Positions 47,511-56,880 of a stretch of 64,000 bases of DNA are shown piece after piece. The notes beneath the pieces were generated by a model. The model worked only from the letters and a program-made list of their open reading frames with translations. It ran no database searches and was not told where the DNA came from. This stretch comes from Devosia enhydra (lineage in GTDB: Bacteria; Pseudomonadota; Alphaproteobacteria; Rhizobiales; Devosiaceae). The first letter of the stretch is position 1. Every line of letters starts with the position of its first letter. The position numbers and the translations under genes are program-made. The DNA lies in the NCBI RefSeq assembly GCF_900119845.1, contig NZ_FPKU01000003.1, forward strand, positions 96,145 to 160,144, given 5' to 3'.

Positions 47511-48593
47511 ATGAAAATCGCGCTTCTCACGCGATATGGCGATCTGGCGGCGAGCACCCGTCAGCGCTTCCAGCAATATCGTCCGTATCTGGAAGCCAGC
47601 GACTTCGAACTCGTTTCGCGCCCCCTGCTGGATGATACCTATCTCGAGCGGCTCTACACGGGCGGTCGCCGCAGCGCCGCGCAACTGGCACGCCGTTATG
47701 TTGATCGCGTCCTCTGGCTTTTGTCGCGTCCTGACGTCGATCTGATCTGGCTCAACTACGACCTCTTTCCGTTCATGCCAGGCCTCTTCGAGAGCCTCGC
47801 GCGCATTCCGGGGAAACCCATCGTCTTCGACTATGACGATGCCATCTTCCACAATTACGACCTTCATTCGAAACGGCTGGTGCGGCGCGTGCTGGGCAAA
47901 AAGCTGCACAGCACCATTGGCGGCGCCGAGCTGGTGCTCGCGGGCAATGCCTACCTTGCCGACTATGCGCGGCCGCTCAACGCCCGTGTTGAAATCGTCC
48001 CGACCGTGGTTGATGCCTGGGTGTATCGCCCTGCCCCGCCGGCAAATAACGCCGAGACCGCTCCGCGCGTCGGCTGGATCGGAACGCCCAGCACGTGGTC
48101 GGAATATCTGGTCAAACTGATGCCCGCCTTGATGCCGACCCTAGAACAGGCGGATGCACATTTGGCGGTGATGGGGGCCGGGCGCGACGCGGTTGCACAG
48201 CCCAGGCTCGATATCGAACCCTGGAGCGAAGCGGCAGAGGTGCCATTCCTTCAAAGCCTCGATATCGGCATCATGCCGCTGACCGATACGCCGTGGGCCC
48301 GGGGAAAATGCGGCTACAAGCTGATCCAGTACATGGCTTGCGGACTGCCGGTCGTTGCTTCACCCGTCGGGGTGAATTCCGAAATCGTCGAGCACGGCGT
48401 CAACGGCTTTCTGGCGAGGACTGATGACGAGTGGCGCGAGGCCCTGACAACACTCCTTCACGACCCCGCCCTTCGTCACCGCATGGGCGCAGCCGGCCGC
48501 CGAAAAGTCGAAGAACAGTATTCCCTGCAAGTCTGGGGGCCGCGTGTCGCGAGCCTGTTGCTCGATGCAGCCAGCCGGTGCCGTCACACATGA
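47511..48593 (+). CDS. Glycosyltransferase family 4 (GT-B)
   Basis: A 360-residue transferase. N-terminal KIALLTRYGDLAASTRQRFQQYRPYL is typical of a polysaccharide-locus GT-B group; FDYDDAIFHN and the C-terminal GKCGYKLIQYMACGLPVVASPVGVN with EQYSLQVWGPRV are clear. ATG 47511 is chosen because homology starts there; the frame upstream overlaps the amidotransferase. It is the last gene of the EPS locus. Confidence 0.88.
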   Translation: MKIALLTRYGDLAASTRQRFQQYRPYLEASDFELVSRPLLDDTYLERLYTGGRRSAAQLARRYVDRVLWLLSRPDVDLIWLNYDLFPFMPGLFESLARIPGKPIVFDYDDAIFHNYDLHSKRLVRRVLGKKLHSTIGGAELVLAGNAYLADYARPLNARVEIVPTVVDAWVYRPAPPANNAETAPRVGWIGTPSTWSEYLVKLMPALMPTLEQADAHLAVMGAGRDAVAQPRLDIEPWSEAAEVPFLQSLDIGIMPLTDTPWARGKCGYKLIQYMACGLPVVASPVGVNSEIVEHGVNGFLARTDDEWREALTTLLHDPALRHRMGAAGRRKVEEQYSLQVWGPRVASLLLDAASRCRHT

Positions 48594-48675
48594 GACGGCG
48601 GCTAGCTCGTCTTGCCGGACGTCGTCATGGCGTTGGTGTGCGGCCGGGCTGAACCATCCGACCGCACAGCCTTGA

Positions 48676-49674
48676 TCAGTTGGTCTGGCTCTTGACGAGG
48701 TCAAGAATGCCCGTGTCCGTGACGATCGCAGTCCAGCCCTCGCGGGCATTGCGCATGCGCTCGCCCAGGGCTTCGGCATCGAGATAGACCGGGTCGGACC
48801 CCAGTTCACGGATCGCTGCCAGAACCTCCTCGTCGGCCATCGCTTCGGCGAAGGCCCCCTCGAGCTTGGCAACCACCTCGGGAGCCATGCCCTTGGGCCC
48901 TGAGACGGCCGTCCAGGAGGTGATTTCGGCGGTATAGCCCAGCTCCAGAGCCGTCGGGATCTGGCCGATCAACGCGTCGTCGCTGCGCTCTTCGGCGAAC
49001 AGGACAAGACCGCGCAGTTCACCGGCCGCAATCTGCTCCTTGTAGTCGACCGGGCTACCGGCGGCGGCCGAGACATGCCCGCCCAGAAGCGCCGTCATCA
49101 GGGTTGCGCCGCCATCGAAGACGACATGCGGCATCTCCACGCCGGCCTCGAGGGCAACCTGTGCCGGCCCGAGATGGGAGGAATTGCCGACGCCCGTGAT
49201 GCCATATTTGATGGCGCCGGGGTTGGCCTTGGCATCGGCGAGGAGATCTTCAAGGGTCTGCCAGTCCGAGCTCGCCTGCACGGCGAGGATCGGAGCCGTC
49301 TGCGCGAACTGGGCGATCGGGGTCAACTCGTCGACATAGTCGTAACGCGCGGCGCCATAGATCGGCTGAAGCGCCGCCGAGCTGGTGGTCATGCCGATCG
49401 TGTAGCCATCCGGCTCCGCCCCAACCAGCTCGTTGAGCCCGATCATCGTGCCGGCGCCGGGCTTGTTCTCGATAACGATGGGCTGGCCAAGAGCCGCCTC
49501 GGCCTTGGCGATGACGATGCGCGCGATGAGGTCGGTGCTGCCGCCGGGCCCGAACGGCACGATCATCGTGATCGGGCGCTCGGGGTAGGTTTGAGCGGCG
49601 ACGGGCGTCACCGCCGCAGCACTGGCCAGCAGCGCGGCGATCAGCACGGTCCTGCGTGAAGGCTTGAATGTCAT
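48676..49674 (-). CDS. tctC: Tripartite tricarboxylate transporter binding protein TctC (Bug family)
   Basis: A 332-residue exported binding protein. Signal peptide about 1-27 (VLIAALLASAAAVTPVAAQ), then YPERPITMIVPFGPGGSTDLIAR, the Bug-family signature, and ENKPGAGTMIG. Bug proteins bind small carboxylates. GGGAG precedes the ATG at 49674. It is downstream of tctA in the four-gene operon (32 bases apart), giving the transporter its substrate-capture subunit. Confidence 0.92.
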   Translation of the reverse strand: MTFKPSRRTVLIAALLASAAAVTPVAAQTYPERPITMIVPFGPGGSTDLIARIVIAKAEAALGQPIVIENKPGAGTMIGLNELVGAEPDGYTIGMTTSSAALQPIYGAARYDYVDELTPIAQFAQTAPILAVQASSDWQTLEDLLADAKANPGAIKYGITGVGNSSHLGPAQVALEAGVEMPHVVFDGGATLMTALLGGHVSAAAGSPVDYKEQIAAGELRGLVLFAEERSDDALIGQIPTALELGYTAEITSWTAVSGPKGMAPEVVAKLEGAFAEAMADEEVLAAIRELGSDPVYLDAEALGERMRNAREGWTAIVTDTGILDLVKSQTN

Positions 49675-49705
49675 GGTCTTCTCCCTTTTGTCGTTTGAAC
49701 AGAAG

Positions 49706-51229
49706 TCAGGTCTGCGATCCTGCCACGGAGGTCGCAGCCGCGCGGCGCTGCACCAGCACGCCATAGGCGATGCGCAGGATGATGAAAGCGATGGCGAGCC
49801 CGAGCATGGTGCCGCTCAGCGGCCGGGCGAAAAGCTTGAGCAGGTCGCCATCGAGAAGAACCATCGACTGGGCGAAGCTGCGCTCGATCAGAGGCCCGAG
49901 GAAAACGCCGATCACCAGCGGTGCCATGTGGTAGCCGGTGCCGCGCAGCAGGTAGCCGACCACCCCGAACAGCACGACGACGCCGACATCCACGAAGCTC
50001 GTGTCGATGAAGTATGCGCCGATCAGCACGAACACCGACACGATTGGCATGAGGTAGGCGGTTGGCGTCATCAGAACCGAAGCGAAGACCCCGACCAGCG
50101 GCAGGTTGATCACCAGAAGCATGAGATTGCCGATGAACATGCTCGCAACCAGACCCCAGAAGAGATCGGGATGGCCGGAGATCAGGTTCGGACCCGGCGT
50201 CACCCCATGGATCAGGAAGCCGGTCATCAGCAGGGCGGCGCCGGAATTGAAGGGAATGCCCAGGGACAGCAACGGGATCAGCGTCGAGGAATCGGCGCCG
50301 TTATTGGCGGATTCCGGTCCCGCCACACCTTCGATCGCGCCGTTGCCGAATTCGGACCTGCCTCGGCTGAAGCGCTTTTCTGTGGCATAGGAGAGAAAGC
50401 TCGAAATCGTCCCGGAGGGACCGGGGATCAGACCTACAAGCAGCCCGATGAAGCTGCCCCTGAGGATCGCAGGCGCCGCCCGCCCCGCTTCTTCGCGCGT
50501 AGGATAGAGGTCGCGCAGCCGAATGCGCGGCGGGCGCTGCACTTCCGTCCCGCCAGAGGCCGTGTGCAATACCTCTGCCAGTCCATAGGTACCCATGATG
50601 ACGGCGATGAAGGAAATGCCGTCGTAAAGCGCGTCGACCTGAAAGGTGAAGCGTCCCGTTGCGGTCAGCGGGTCCATGCCGACCGTGCCGATCATGATGC
50701 CGATGGTCGCCATCAGGGCGGACCGCACCAGCGATCCGCCGGTGATTCCCGAGAGCAGCACCAGAGCAAGTACGGCAATGCAGAGATATTCCTGCGGACC
50801 AAAAGCCAGTGCTGCACGGGCGACGACGCCTGCAAGCGTGACGAGACTGACGAGCCCGAGCACGCCGGCCACGAACGAACCGATGGCCGCAACCGACAGG
50901 GCCGCACCGCCGCGACCGCGCCGGGCCATCGGGTAGCCTTCGATGCAGGTGACGACGGAAGCACCCTCCCCCGGCACGTTGAGGAGAATGGAGGTCGTCG
51001 ATCCGCCATAGGCGGCGCCAAAATAGATGCCGGCGAACAGCACCAGTGCCGTCAGCGGGTCGAGCCCGAAGCTGATCGGAATGAGCAGCGCGATTGTTCC
51101 CGAAAGACCAAGACCGGGCAACATGCCAGCGAGGGTGCCAAGCAGCACGCCGATCGCAGCGGCAGCGAGATTTCCCGGTGTCGCCGCGAGCTGGAAGCCA
51201 TTGAGCAGGAGGTTGAGGCTCTCCATCAC
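49706..51229 (-). CDS. tctA: Tripartite tricarboxylate transporter large subunit TctA
   Basis: A 507-residue membrane protein with about 12 helices. TctA signatures are GLLPGLGLSGTIALLIPI-like and GAAYGGSTTSILLNVPGEGASVVTC in the N-terminal part and GLIPGPSGTISSFLSYATEKR later. It moves the substrate with proton or sodium coupling. ATGA overlaps it with tctB. Confidence 0.94.
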   Translation of the reverse strand: MMESLNLLLNGFQLAATPGNLAAAAIGVLLGTLAGMLPGLGLSGTIALLIPISFGLDPLTALVLFAGIYFGAAYGGSTTSILLNVPGEGASVVTCIEGYPMARRGRGGAALSVAAIGSFVAGVLGLVSLVTLAGVVARAALAFGPQEYLCIAVLALVLLSGITGGSLVRSALMATIGIMIGTVGMDPLTATGRFTFQVDALYDGISFIAVIMGTYGLAEVLHTASGGTEVQRPPRIRLRDLYPTREEAGRAAPAILRGSFIGLLVGLIPGPSGTISSFLSYATEKRFSRGRSEFGNGAIEGVAGPESANNGADSSTLIPLLSLGIPFNSGAALLMTGFLIHGVTPGPNLISGHPDLFWGLVASMFIGNLMLLVINLPLVGVFASVLMTPTAYLMPIVSVFVLIGAYFIDTSFVDVGVVVLFGVVGYLLRGTGYHMAPLVIGVFLGPLIERSFAQSMVLLDGDLLKLFARPLSGTMLGLAIAFIILRIAYGVLVQRRAAATSVAGSQT

Positions 51230-51678
51230 GGAATCCGCAATTCGAGCACGCGGGCAAACAGCAGATAGGTGCCGCCACTTGTCGCTGCTGCAACCACGAC
51301 GGGCATGAGCCAGGTGCGGGCTCCGAAGAGCTTGACGAGCAGGAAGGTCACAATCGCAGTGCTGGCGAGATAGCCGCCAAAGCTCAAGCCAACGGGATAC
51401 GCCGCCAGAACCGCGGCAACGCCGAGGGCGCGCAGCGGCATCTCCCCCAGGTCACAGTCAGCCGGACGCCGCAGAAGCGTCGAGACAAGGTTGATGAGGG
51501 CCAATCCGGTGCCGAGAACGCCGGCAATGCGCGGCAGGAAGCCGGCGCGAGGATTGCTCCAGCTGCCGAACGAGTATCCAAAGGCCAGGAACAGATATCC
51601 GGCCGTAATCGCCAGCAGCGCGCCGGCGACGACCAACTGGATCGTCCAGTTTGAGCGTGGCAGCGCGGCGTCCCTCAT
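51226..51678 (-). CDS. tctB: Tripartite tricarboxylate transporter small subunit TctB
   Basis: A 150-residue protein with four hydrophobic segments; GSWSNPRAGFLPRIAG is the usual TctB signature near residue 40. ATG 51678 overlaps the stop of the glycosidase-like gene as ATGA, so enzyme and transporter subunits are translationally coupled. Confidence 0.9.
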   Translation of the reverse strand: MRDAALPRSNWTIQLVVAGALLAITAGYLFLAFGYSFGSWSNPRAGFLPRIAGVLGTGLALINLVSTLLRRPADCDLGEMPLRALGVAAVLAAYPVGLSFGGYLASTAIVTFLLVKLFGARTWLMPVVVAAATSGGTYLLFARVLELRIP

Positions 51679-53405
51679 TCGGCCGACCCCTGTGAGGCCG
51701 TCTCGTGAGCGGCGATCCGCGTCTCCAGGTCCGCCTTCAGTGTCAGCATGCGTTCCCATCCCAGCATGACGTAGACGACGTATCGGTGATCGGTGTCCTG
51801 GGCGAAGCGCCGGAAACGCTGCGCGGTTGCCTCCAGCGTTCCAAGCTCCGACGCGAGCAGATCCCGGGCTTCAGGCAGGAAGCCGGAGCTTGCCGACGTG
51901 GGCGCCGTGACATAGTGGCAAAGAAGAATTGCCTGGGTCACTGTCCGCCAGCCCGACACGTAAAGCGCCGAGATTTCAAGCGCGGTCGTGATCTGGTCGT
52001 ATCCAGCTTCGCTCAGCGCAGCCGGACGGGCCTGCCGTGCATCGACGAGCATGGCTTCTGCCAAGCGTAGGGCCTCGTCCTTTTCAGCGAGCAGCAGCCT
52101 TATGTTGTCTTCCGTCGCTGCGAGCGCATCCGCCTTTTCAGGGACCCAGTCCTTGAGGCTGTTCTTGGTTTCGGCCAGCCAGAACGCGTGCGACAGGCTC
52201 ACCGGGTAGTTACTTGAATCGGAGAACACGCAGTCATTGACGAACAGGGTCTTCGACACGACCGGCCAGCTGGCGGAGAACAGCTCGGCGCTCCAGTGCG
52301 CCGCCGCCTCTCTGTCCGTTTCGCTCGCCCCCGCGATGAGCATACCCTCATCCTCGAGCCAGCGGCGATGGATGGCACCGGCCGGCACGCTATTGTCCTT
52401 CGAGAGCGCTGCGCCTGCGTAAAGGTTGATAAAATTGAGATTGGCAAAGCTCGAATGGCCGTCGAGACTTTCCCAGTCGGTGCGGAAGATCGCCCCCTCG
52501 GCGCCCTTGCCGGACGCGGAGGCGAGGCGGCGGCGGTAATCCTCGATGAGGATCGCGGGCGCCACTCCCCAGCCGAAATACTGGCCCATCGTATCGAACT
52601 CGATCCACTGCCGACGCTTGCCGACATCGCCGATACGCGGGTTTTCGGGGAAGGTCGGATAATAGTCGTGTGGCGTGTTCTTGAGCGAGACAATGACGTC
52701 CGGGGGCAGCGATTCCATCGTTTCGGCCAGTTCCGTCTGCGCCTTTCGGTCAAAGACGAAGTCGCGCACGATGAGGTCGGCGCCCGCGTCGCGGATGGGA
52801 GCGTGCATGGCCATCAGCAGGCGTCGATACCAGGCCTGTGGCTTGATCGTGCGGCAGTCCTCACAGGTGCAGCGGTTGGAGCTGATGGCCAGCCGGCTTT
52901 CGCCCGTTCCCGGCGCCGTTATGATGCCCGCGATGCCGGGCAGATCCTCGAACAGCTCCTGATACTTTACCGAGAGGAAGTCGGTCCAGAACGGATGGCT
53001 GGGGCAGAGCGTGCCGTTCTTGGTCAGCTCGGGATAGAGCTCGATGAAGATGTCGGCAAAATAGAGCTCCTTGTTCTCGAAATAGACCGAGATGCCGCGA
53101 CGCGCAGCCAACTCCAGGATGCGCTTGAGATAGTCGCGCCGCTGATACGGTCCGCTGCGACGGGTCGGGGTGTAGCGGTAGAGCTTCTGATAGATCTGCG
53201 AATAGCGCTCGAAAATGTTGCGGGCAGCCGGATCAGCGCCGAATGTCCGCCCGGGATAGACCACGAGATCGACGATATCGTTGCGATGCAGCACGAGCGC
53301 GTTCATCTCATGGCGTGCGATGAAATCGAGCGCTGTCCGCACGCGGTCATAATTCCACACATAGCCGCTGTGCATCTCGAGCGCCCGCAGGCCGAACCCG
53401 GTCAT
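51675..53405 (-). CDS. GH67-like glycoside hydrolase (alpha-glucuronidase relative)
   Basis: A 576-residue protein with no signal peptide. I align it by eye with the catalytic barrel of GH67 alpha-glucuronidases: TGES (E169) fits the acid, LKNTPHDYYP (D247) fits the VKNGPxDF aspartate and WIEFDTMGQYFG (E269) fits the MEFQITQEYxG glutamate. The 169-247 spacing is close to that of known GH67 enzymes. The N-terminal GH67 domain is absent and a cysteine cluster (C134, C179, C181, C184) may bind metal. It heads the operon with tctB, tctA and tctC. A cytoplasmic enzyme cleaving an imported uronate-bearing oligosaccharide is the inference; remote GH similarity would leave other substrates open. GAGGTGG precedes the ATG. 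Confidence 0.65.
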   Translation of the reverse strand: MTGFGLRALEMHSGYVWNYDRVRTALDFIARHEMNALVLHRNDIVDLVVYPGRTFGADPAARNIFERYSQIYQKLYRYTPTRRSGPYQRRDYLKRILELAARRGISVYFENKELYFADIFIELYPELTKNGTLCPSHPFWTDFLSVKYQELFEDLPGIAGIITAPGTGESRLAISSNRCTCEDCRTIKPQAWYRRLLMAMHAPIRDAGADLIVRDFVFDRKAQTELAETMESLPPDVIVSLKNTPHDYYPTFPENPRIGDVGKRRQWIEFDTMGQYFGWGVAPAILIEDYRRRLASASGKGAEGAIFRTDWESLDGHSSFANLNFINLYAGAALSKDNSVPAGAIHRRWLEDEGMLIAGASETDREAAAHWSAELFSASWPVVSKTLFVNDCVFSDSSNYPVSLSHAFWLAETKNSLKDWVPEKADALAATEDNIRLLLAEKDEALRLAEAMLVDARQARPAALSEAGYDQITTALEISALYVSGWRTVTQAILLCHYVTAPTSASSGFLPEARDLLASELGTLEATAQRFRRFAQDTDHRYVVYVMLGWERMLTLKADLETRIAAHETASQGSAE

Positions 53406-53487
53406 CGCCACCTCATTCCATATCTGCTGAGCACCTCCCGGCCGTTCCCCGGCTCTTGGCAATGCTGCAGGGTAAGGCTAGGCGTGG

Positions 53488-53509
53488 AGCGGTCGGTCCG
53501 TCGACCGCT
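53488..53509. promoter_or_regulatory. Perfect inverted repeat between the GH67-like and LysR genes
   Basis: AGCGGTCG (53488-53495) and CGACCGCT (53502-53509), 8-base arms with a 6-base spacer, 38 bases before the LysR start and 83 before the divergent operon start. It is a likely binding site for the LysR protein controlling both directions. Confidence 0.55.
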
Positions 53510-53546
53510 ACTATCTTCATTCTCCATAACCTTGAGGAATGACGAC

Positions 53547-54440
53547 ATGTCCATGCCCTTGCGCCAGCTGGAAATTTTCCGCGCCGTGATGCAGACCGGC
53601 AGCTTCACGGCCGCTGGAGAAGCGCTGCAGATGTCCCAGCCGGCGGTGACCAAGGCGATCCGGCGCATGGAGGATCGGCTGGGATTTGCGCTGTTTGCGC
53701 GTGGCCGTGGCCGCATCCGTCCCACCCCGGAGGCGGCGAGCCTGCATCTGGAGGCCGAAAAGGTGTTCAGCTCCATCGCGGTGGTGGAGAAGTTTGCCTA
53801 TGACCTGCGCGAGGCCCATAGCGGCGTTCTATCCATCGCCTCGACGCCCACCATGTCCTGCGGCTTTCTCACCGAGGCGATCGCGGCCTTTCGCAAGAAG
53901 CGCCCCAAGGTGCGCGTCTGGCTGCAGATCACCACGACCAAGCAGGCCATGGAGCTTGCTGCCAGCGGGCAGATCGATCTGGCACTGGTCTATGCGCCGG
54001 GCGAGCATGAAGGGCTCGACGTCATCCCGCTGTTTTCCACCGAGGTCGTCTGCGTCATGCCGCCCGGCCACGCTCTGGCTCAACGCCCCGAGCTTTCGGC
54101 CGACGAATTGCGCGATGTCCCCATCATCACCAATGTGCGCAACCAGCCCCTGCATGACCTGATCGATCTGGCGTTCCAGGGTGTGGATCTCGACCGCTCC
54201 GTGATGATCGGCACCAACAGCACGATCACCGCCTGTGCGCTGGTACGCTCTGGAGCTGGCATTGCGGTGGTCGAGCCGATGGGCGTGGCCGAGATCTTCC
54301 CCGACCTCGTCATGCGCCCGCTCCATCCCCGGGTCGTGCTGATGCCGAGGGCCATGCACGCCCGCAGGCGCCCGCTCTCGAGGGTCTGCCAGCAGTTCCT
54401 CAAGGTTCTTCAGAGCGTTGCCAGTACCGGCTCAGCCTGA
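53547..54440 (+). CDS. LysR family transcriptional regulator
   Basis: A 297-residue LTTR. The N-terminal helix-turn-helix is LRQLEIFRAVMQTGSFTAAGEALQMSQPAVTKAIRRMEDRLGFALFARGRGRIRPT, with a longer effector domain (IGTNSTITACALVRSGAGIAVVEPMG). GAGGA before ATG 53547 decides the start. It is divergent from the glycosidase/Tct operon, the usual layout for an LTTR and its target. Confidence 0.93.
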   Translation: MSMPLRQLEIFRAVMQTGSFTAAGEALQMSQPAVTKAIRRMEDRLGFALFARGRGRIRPTPEAASLHLEAEKVFSSIAVVEKFAYDLREAHSGVLSIASTPTMSCGFLTEAIAAFRKKRPKVRVWLQITTTKQAMELAASGQIDLALVYAPGEHEGLDVIPLFSTEVVCVMPPGHALAQRPELSADELRDVPIITNVRNQPLHDLIDLAFQGVDLDRSVMIGTNSTITACALVRSGAGIAVVEPMGVAEIFPDLVMRPLHPRVVLMPRAMHARRRPLSRVCQQFLKVLQSVASTGSA

Positions 54441-54608
54441 GCGAGGGCGTACGGCCCTGACCGGCAGGCGAGGACAAACGAGCCGGGTTAACAATGGCGA
54501 ATCACCGCCTCTATGGAATAGTTCGGCTGCTCCGCAGTGGCGCCGGCTTGCCGGCGCGCGATCGGACCCGTGTTCCCTGGCCGTTGCGCTTGAGGTCCAA
54601 GGCAAGCG

Positions 54609-55517
54609 ATGACGGTGTTCTGTGTGATTTCGGTGAGGGACGAGGCGCGCTACCTGCCCGGATTTCTCGCCCATATCGCGCCTTACGTCGATGGCATCGT
54701 CGCCCTTGACGATGGGTCGACAGATACCACCCGCGCCCTGCTCGCCGAGGAGCAGCGGGTCGTCTCCATCCTCTCCGAGACCCGTCCGGGCCCCGCCCAT
54801 GCCCATGAAACATCGAACCGCCATCGCCTGCTGATGGAGGCGGCGCGGCTGGGTGCGCGATGGGTCCTGTGTGCCGATGCGGATGAGCGGTTCGAGACGC
54901 TTTTCCTGAGGCGGCTGCGCAAGGAGACGCGATGGGGGGATCGGCACGGCCGCCCGGTGCGACTGGTGCGGATCGTCAATCTCTGGAACAGCCCGGATCA
55001 CTACCGCCTTGACGGCGCCTGCGGCCCGCGCTGGACGCCGCGGCTCTTTGCTCTGCCGCGCACGCTGTCGCGGCGTCAGCCGGGCATGCACCAGCCATGG
55101 TATCCGCCCGAACTCGATGCGGCGCCACAGGCCGTCATGGACGCCAAGCTCTATCACCTGCGCATGATCGACAGGGCTGACAGGCAGGCACGGTTCGAAA
55201 AGTTCAGCAGCGTCGACCCCGATCATATCCACCAGGCGCAAGGCTACGCCCATCTGGTCGACGAAACAGGGTTACGCCTGCGCCGGATCTTCCCGCTGCG
55301 CGGATATGCCGATCCCCCGGGCCGGACGCTGCCGGAGGGCGAGGGTGCACGATCGGCCGTCGGTCGCGCCTTCCATATCGATCCCACCCCAGGCCGCAAA
55401 GTCCTGCCGCCAGCGCCGGTGCGCTCCCGTCGGGCCCGGCCGTTCCGGGGCTGGTCGCATCTGCATGGCATGGATTTCGATGCCGTATTCGCCGAGTGGC
55501 GCCGCCGGAAATCCTGA
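54609..55517 (+). CDS. Glycosyltransferase family 2
   Basis: A 302-residue protein with a GT-A core: VISVRDEARYLPGFLAHI at the start, ALDDGSTDTT and CADADERFE, the last being the metal-binding acidic motif. The C-terminal 60 residues are basic and Pro/Arg-rich, without membrane helices. It is five bases upstream of the phosphatase-fold gene and belongs to a three-gene cassette. Acceptor and donor sugars are unknown. Confidence 0.85.
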   Translation: MTVFCVISVRDEARYLPGFLAHIAPYVDGIVALDDGSTDTTRALLAEEQRVVSILSETRPGPAHAHETSNRHRLLMEAARLGARWVLCADADERFETLFLRRLRKETRWGDRHGRPVRLVRIVNLWNSPDHYRLDGACGPRWTPRLFALPRTLSRRQPGMHQPWYPPELDAAPQAVMDAKLYHLRMIDRADRQARFEKFSSVDPDHIHQAQGYAHLVDETGLRLRRIFPLRGYADPPGRTLPEGEGARSAVGRAFHIDPTPGRKVLPPAPVRSRRARPFRGWSHLHGMDFDAVFAEWRRRKS

Positions 55518-55521
55518 GACC

Positions 55522-56880
55522 ATGGCGCCCACACGGAACCTCCTCGTCTTTCATCTTGAAAGCGTCGCCTGGCAGACGGTCAATGCCTTCCCCGAGGCGT
55601 TCCCGAACCTCTCTGCGCTGATGACCGAAGCGCTGTGCTTCACCAACCACTTTTCCGCCGCCACGTCGACGCAGATGGTTCTGGGCGCGCTGGCTCACGC
55701 CAATCATGACGAATTCGATGCGGCGCCCTGGCTCGATCGACCCGCCGGCAACAATCCAAGCCTCTTTCACGGCCTTGCCGCACAAGGCTATCGAACGCAA
55801 TTCTTCTGCCTCATGCCCTTTCCCGACGGCCCGATGTTTCCCCTGCTGTCGGGCAGCCTGCCGCCCTTTTTCAACACCAACCATTTCGGGGAGCTGCTCG
55901 AGGGGCTCACGGAGCTGATGGCAACGCCCGGCTTTGCCGCCTATGTCTGGAACGTGCTGCCGCATATCGAGACCAGCCTGACGCTTGCTAGCCATGCCGA
56001 GGGTCTCGACGATCTGGCCGGCGGTGCCTGCGCCGTCACCGACACGCTTCTGGGCGCGGTGCTCGACGTGCTGAAGCGATCGGGCCGCCTCTCCGATACC
56101 ACCATCGTCGTCTTCGGCGACCATGGCGACGATTACTGGACCCATGGCTTCAAGGGCGGAAAGCTGCACGGGCTCGAACCCTATGCCGCCCTGGTGCATA
56201 CGCCGCTGCTGATCCGCGATCCCGCCCTCGCTGCCGGGCGAAGCCATCGCCTCGCCAGCACGATCGACATCGGCCCGACCGTGCTGGACCTTTGGGGCCA
56301 ATCAAATCCCTTTTCGTATCCCGGATCGGGGCGCAGCCTCCTCTCTGGGGAGGCGCAGAGCGTCGTGTTTTCCCAGAACTTCACGGCCAACCAGAGCGAC
56401 TCTATCGACCATGATACGCGCAAGGCCTTTGCCGCCATCGACGCCTCGCATTTGCTGATGGCTTCATCGCGGGGCCTCGAACTCTTCAACCATCGACTGG
56501 ACCCGACCAATCACACCAACCTGCTGCATTTTTTCGAGCTGCTGCCGGATGGGCGACTGGATCCGGTGGCGCTGAGCAATACCCACCCGCATTTTTCGAC
56601 CATCAGGCACATGTGGCGCGGGGGCAGCACGACGGAGGCTTTCACGAGGCTGCGGCAGGCTCTCTACGCGCATGTCAGCGCCAAGTCTGCCTATGTCGCC
56701 GCGCGGCGGCCGGACCATGAGGTGATGACACTCGATCTCGCCGTCTTTGATCGCATCAACCGGCACGGACAGGACCGGTTCTTTGGCGGCATGAAGGGCG
56801 CCCCGCCATCCAGCAGCCCAGAGCCCAGGCAGCGGCGGGGACTGCGCAGGCTGTTTCATCGCAAGGCCCGGCGCGGATGA
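55522..56880 (+). CDS. Alkaline-phosphatase/sulfatase-fold enzyme
   Basis: A 452-residue protein of the sulfatase/LtaS/MdoB fold. Metal ligands are visible as FHLESVAW (E), a TST segment near residue 50 where the threonine nucleophile would stand, and FGDHGDDY with HG-x-x-H further on. There is no signal peptide and no transmembrane domain, unlike LtaS or MdoB, so it probably acts in the cytoplasm or at the inner membrane face. Between a GT2 and a cytidylyltransferase gene it may transfer or hydrolyse a phosphoalditol group on a glycan. ATG 55522 is the best start though its ribosome binding site is weak. Confidence 0.75.
   Translation: MAPTRNLLVFHLESVAWQTVNAFPEAFPNLSALMTEALCFTNHFSAATSTQMVLGALAHANHDEFDAAPWLDRPAGNNPSLFHGLAAQGYRTQFFCLMPFPDGPMFPLLSGSLPPFFNTNHFGELLEGLTELMATPGFAAYVWNVLPHIETSLTLASHAEGLDDLAGGACAVTDTLLGAVLDVLKRSGRLSDTTIVVFGDHGDDYWTHGFKGGKLHGLEPYAALVHTPLLIRDPALAAGRSHRLASTIDIGPTVLDLWGQSNPFSYPGSGRSLLSGEAQSVVFSQNFTANQSDSIDHDTRKAFAAIDASHLLMASSRGLELFNHRLDPTNHTNLLHFFELLPDGRLDPVALSNTHPHFSTIRHMWRGGSTTEAFTRLRQALYAHVSAKSAYVAARRPDHEVMTLDLAVFDRINRHGQDRFFGGMKGAPPSSSPEPRQRRGLRRLFHRKARRG

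Noticed and set aside
49664-51268. 534-residue plus-strand frame opposite tctA
   Set aside because: Shadow with an abnormal composition (His, Gln, Glu, Arg); tctA is complete and in an operon.
52296-53546. N-terminal extension of the LysR frame
   Set aside because: The open frame runs antisense through the glycosidase-like gene; homology and the ribosome binding site place the LysR start at 53547.
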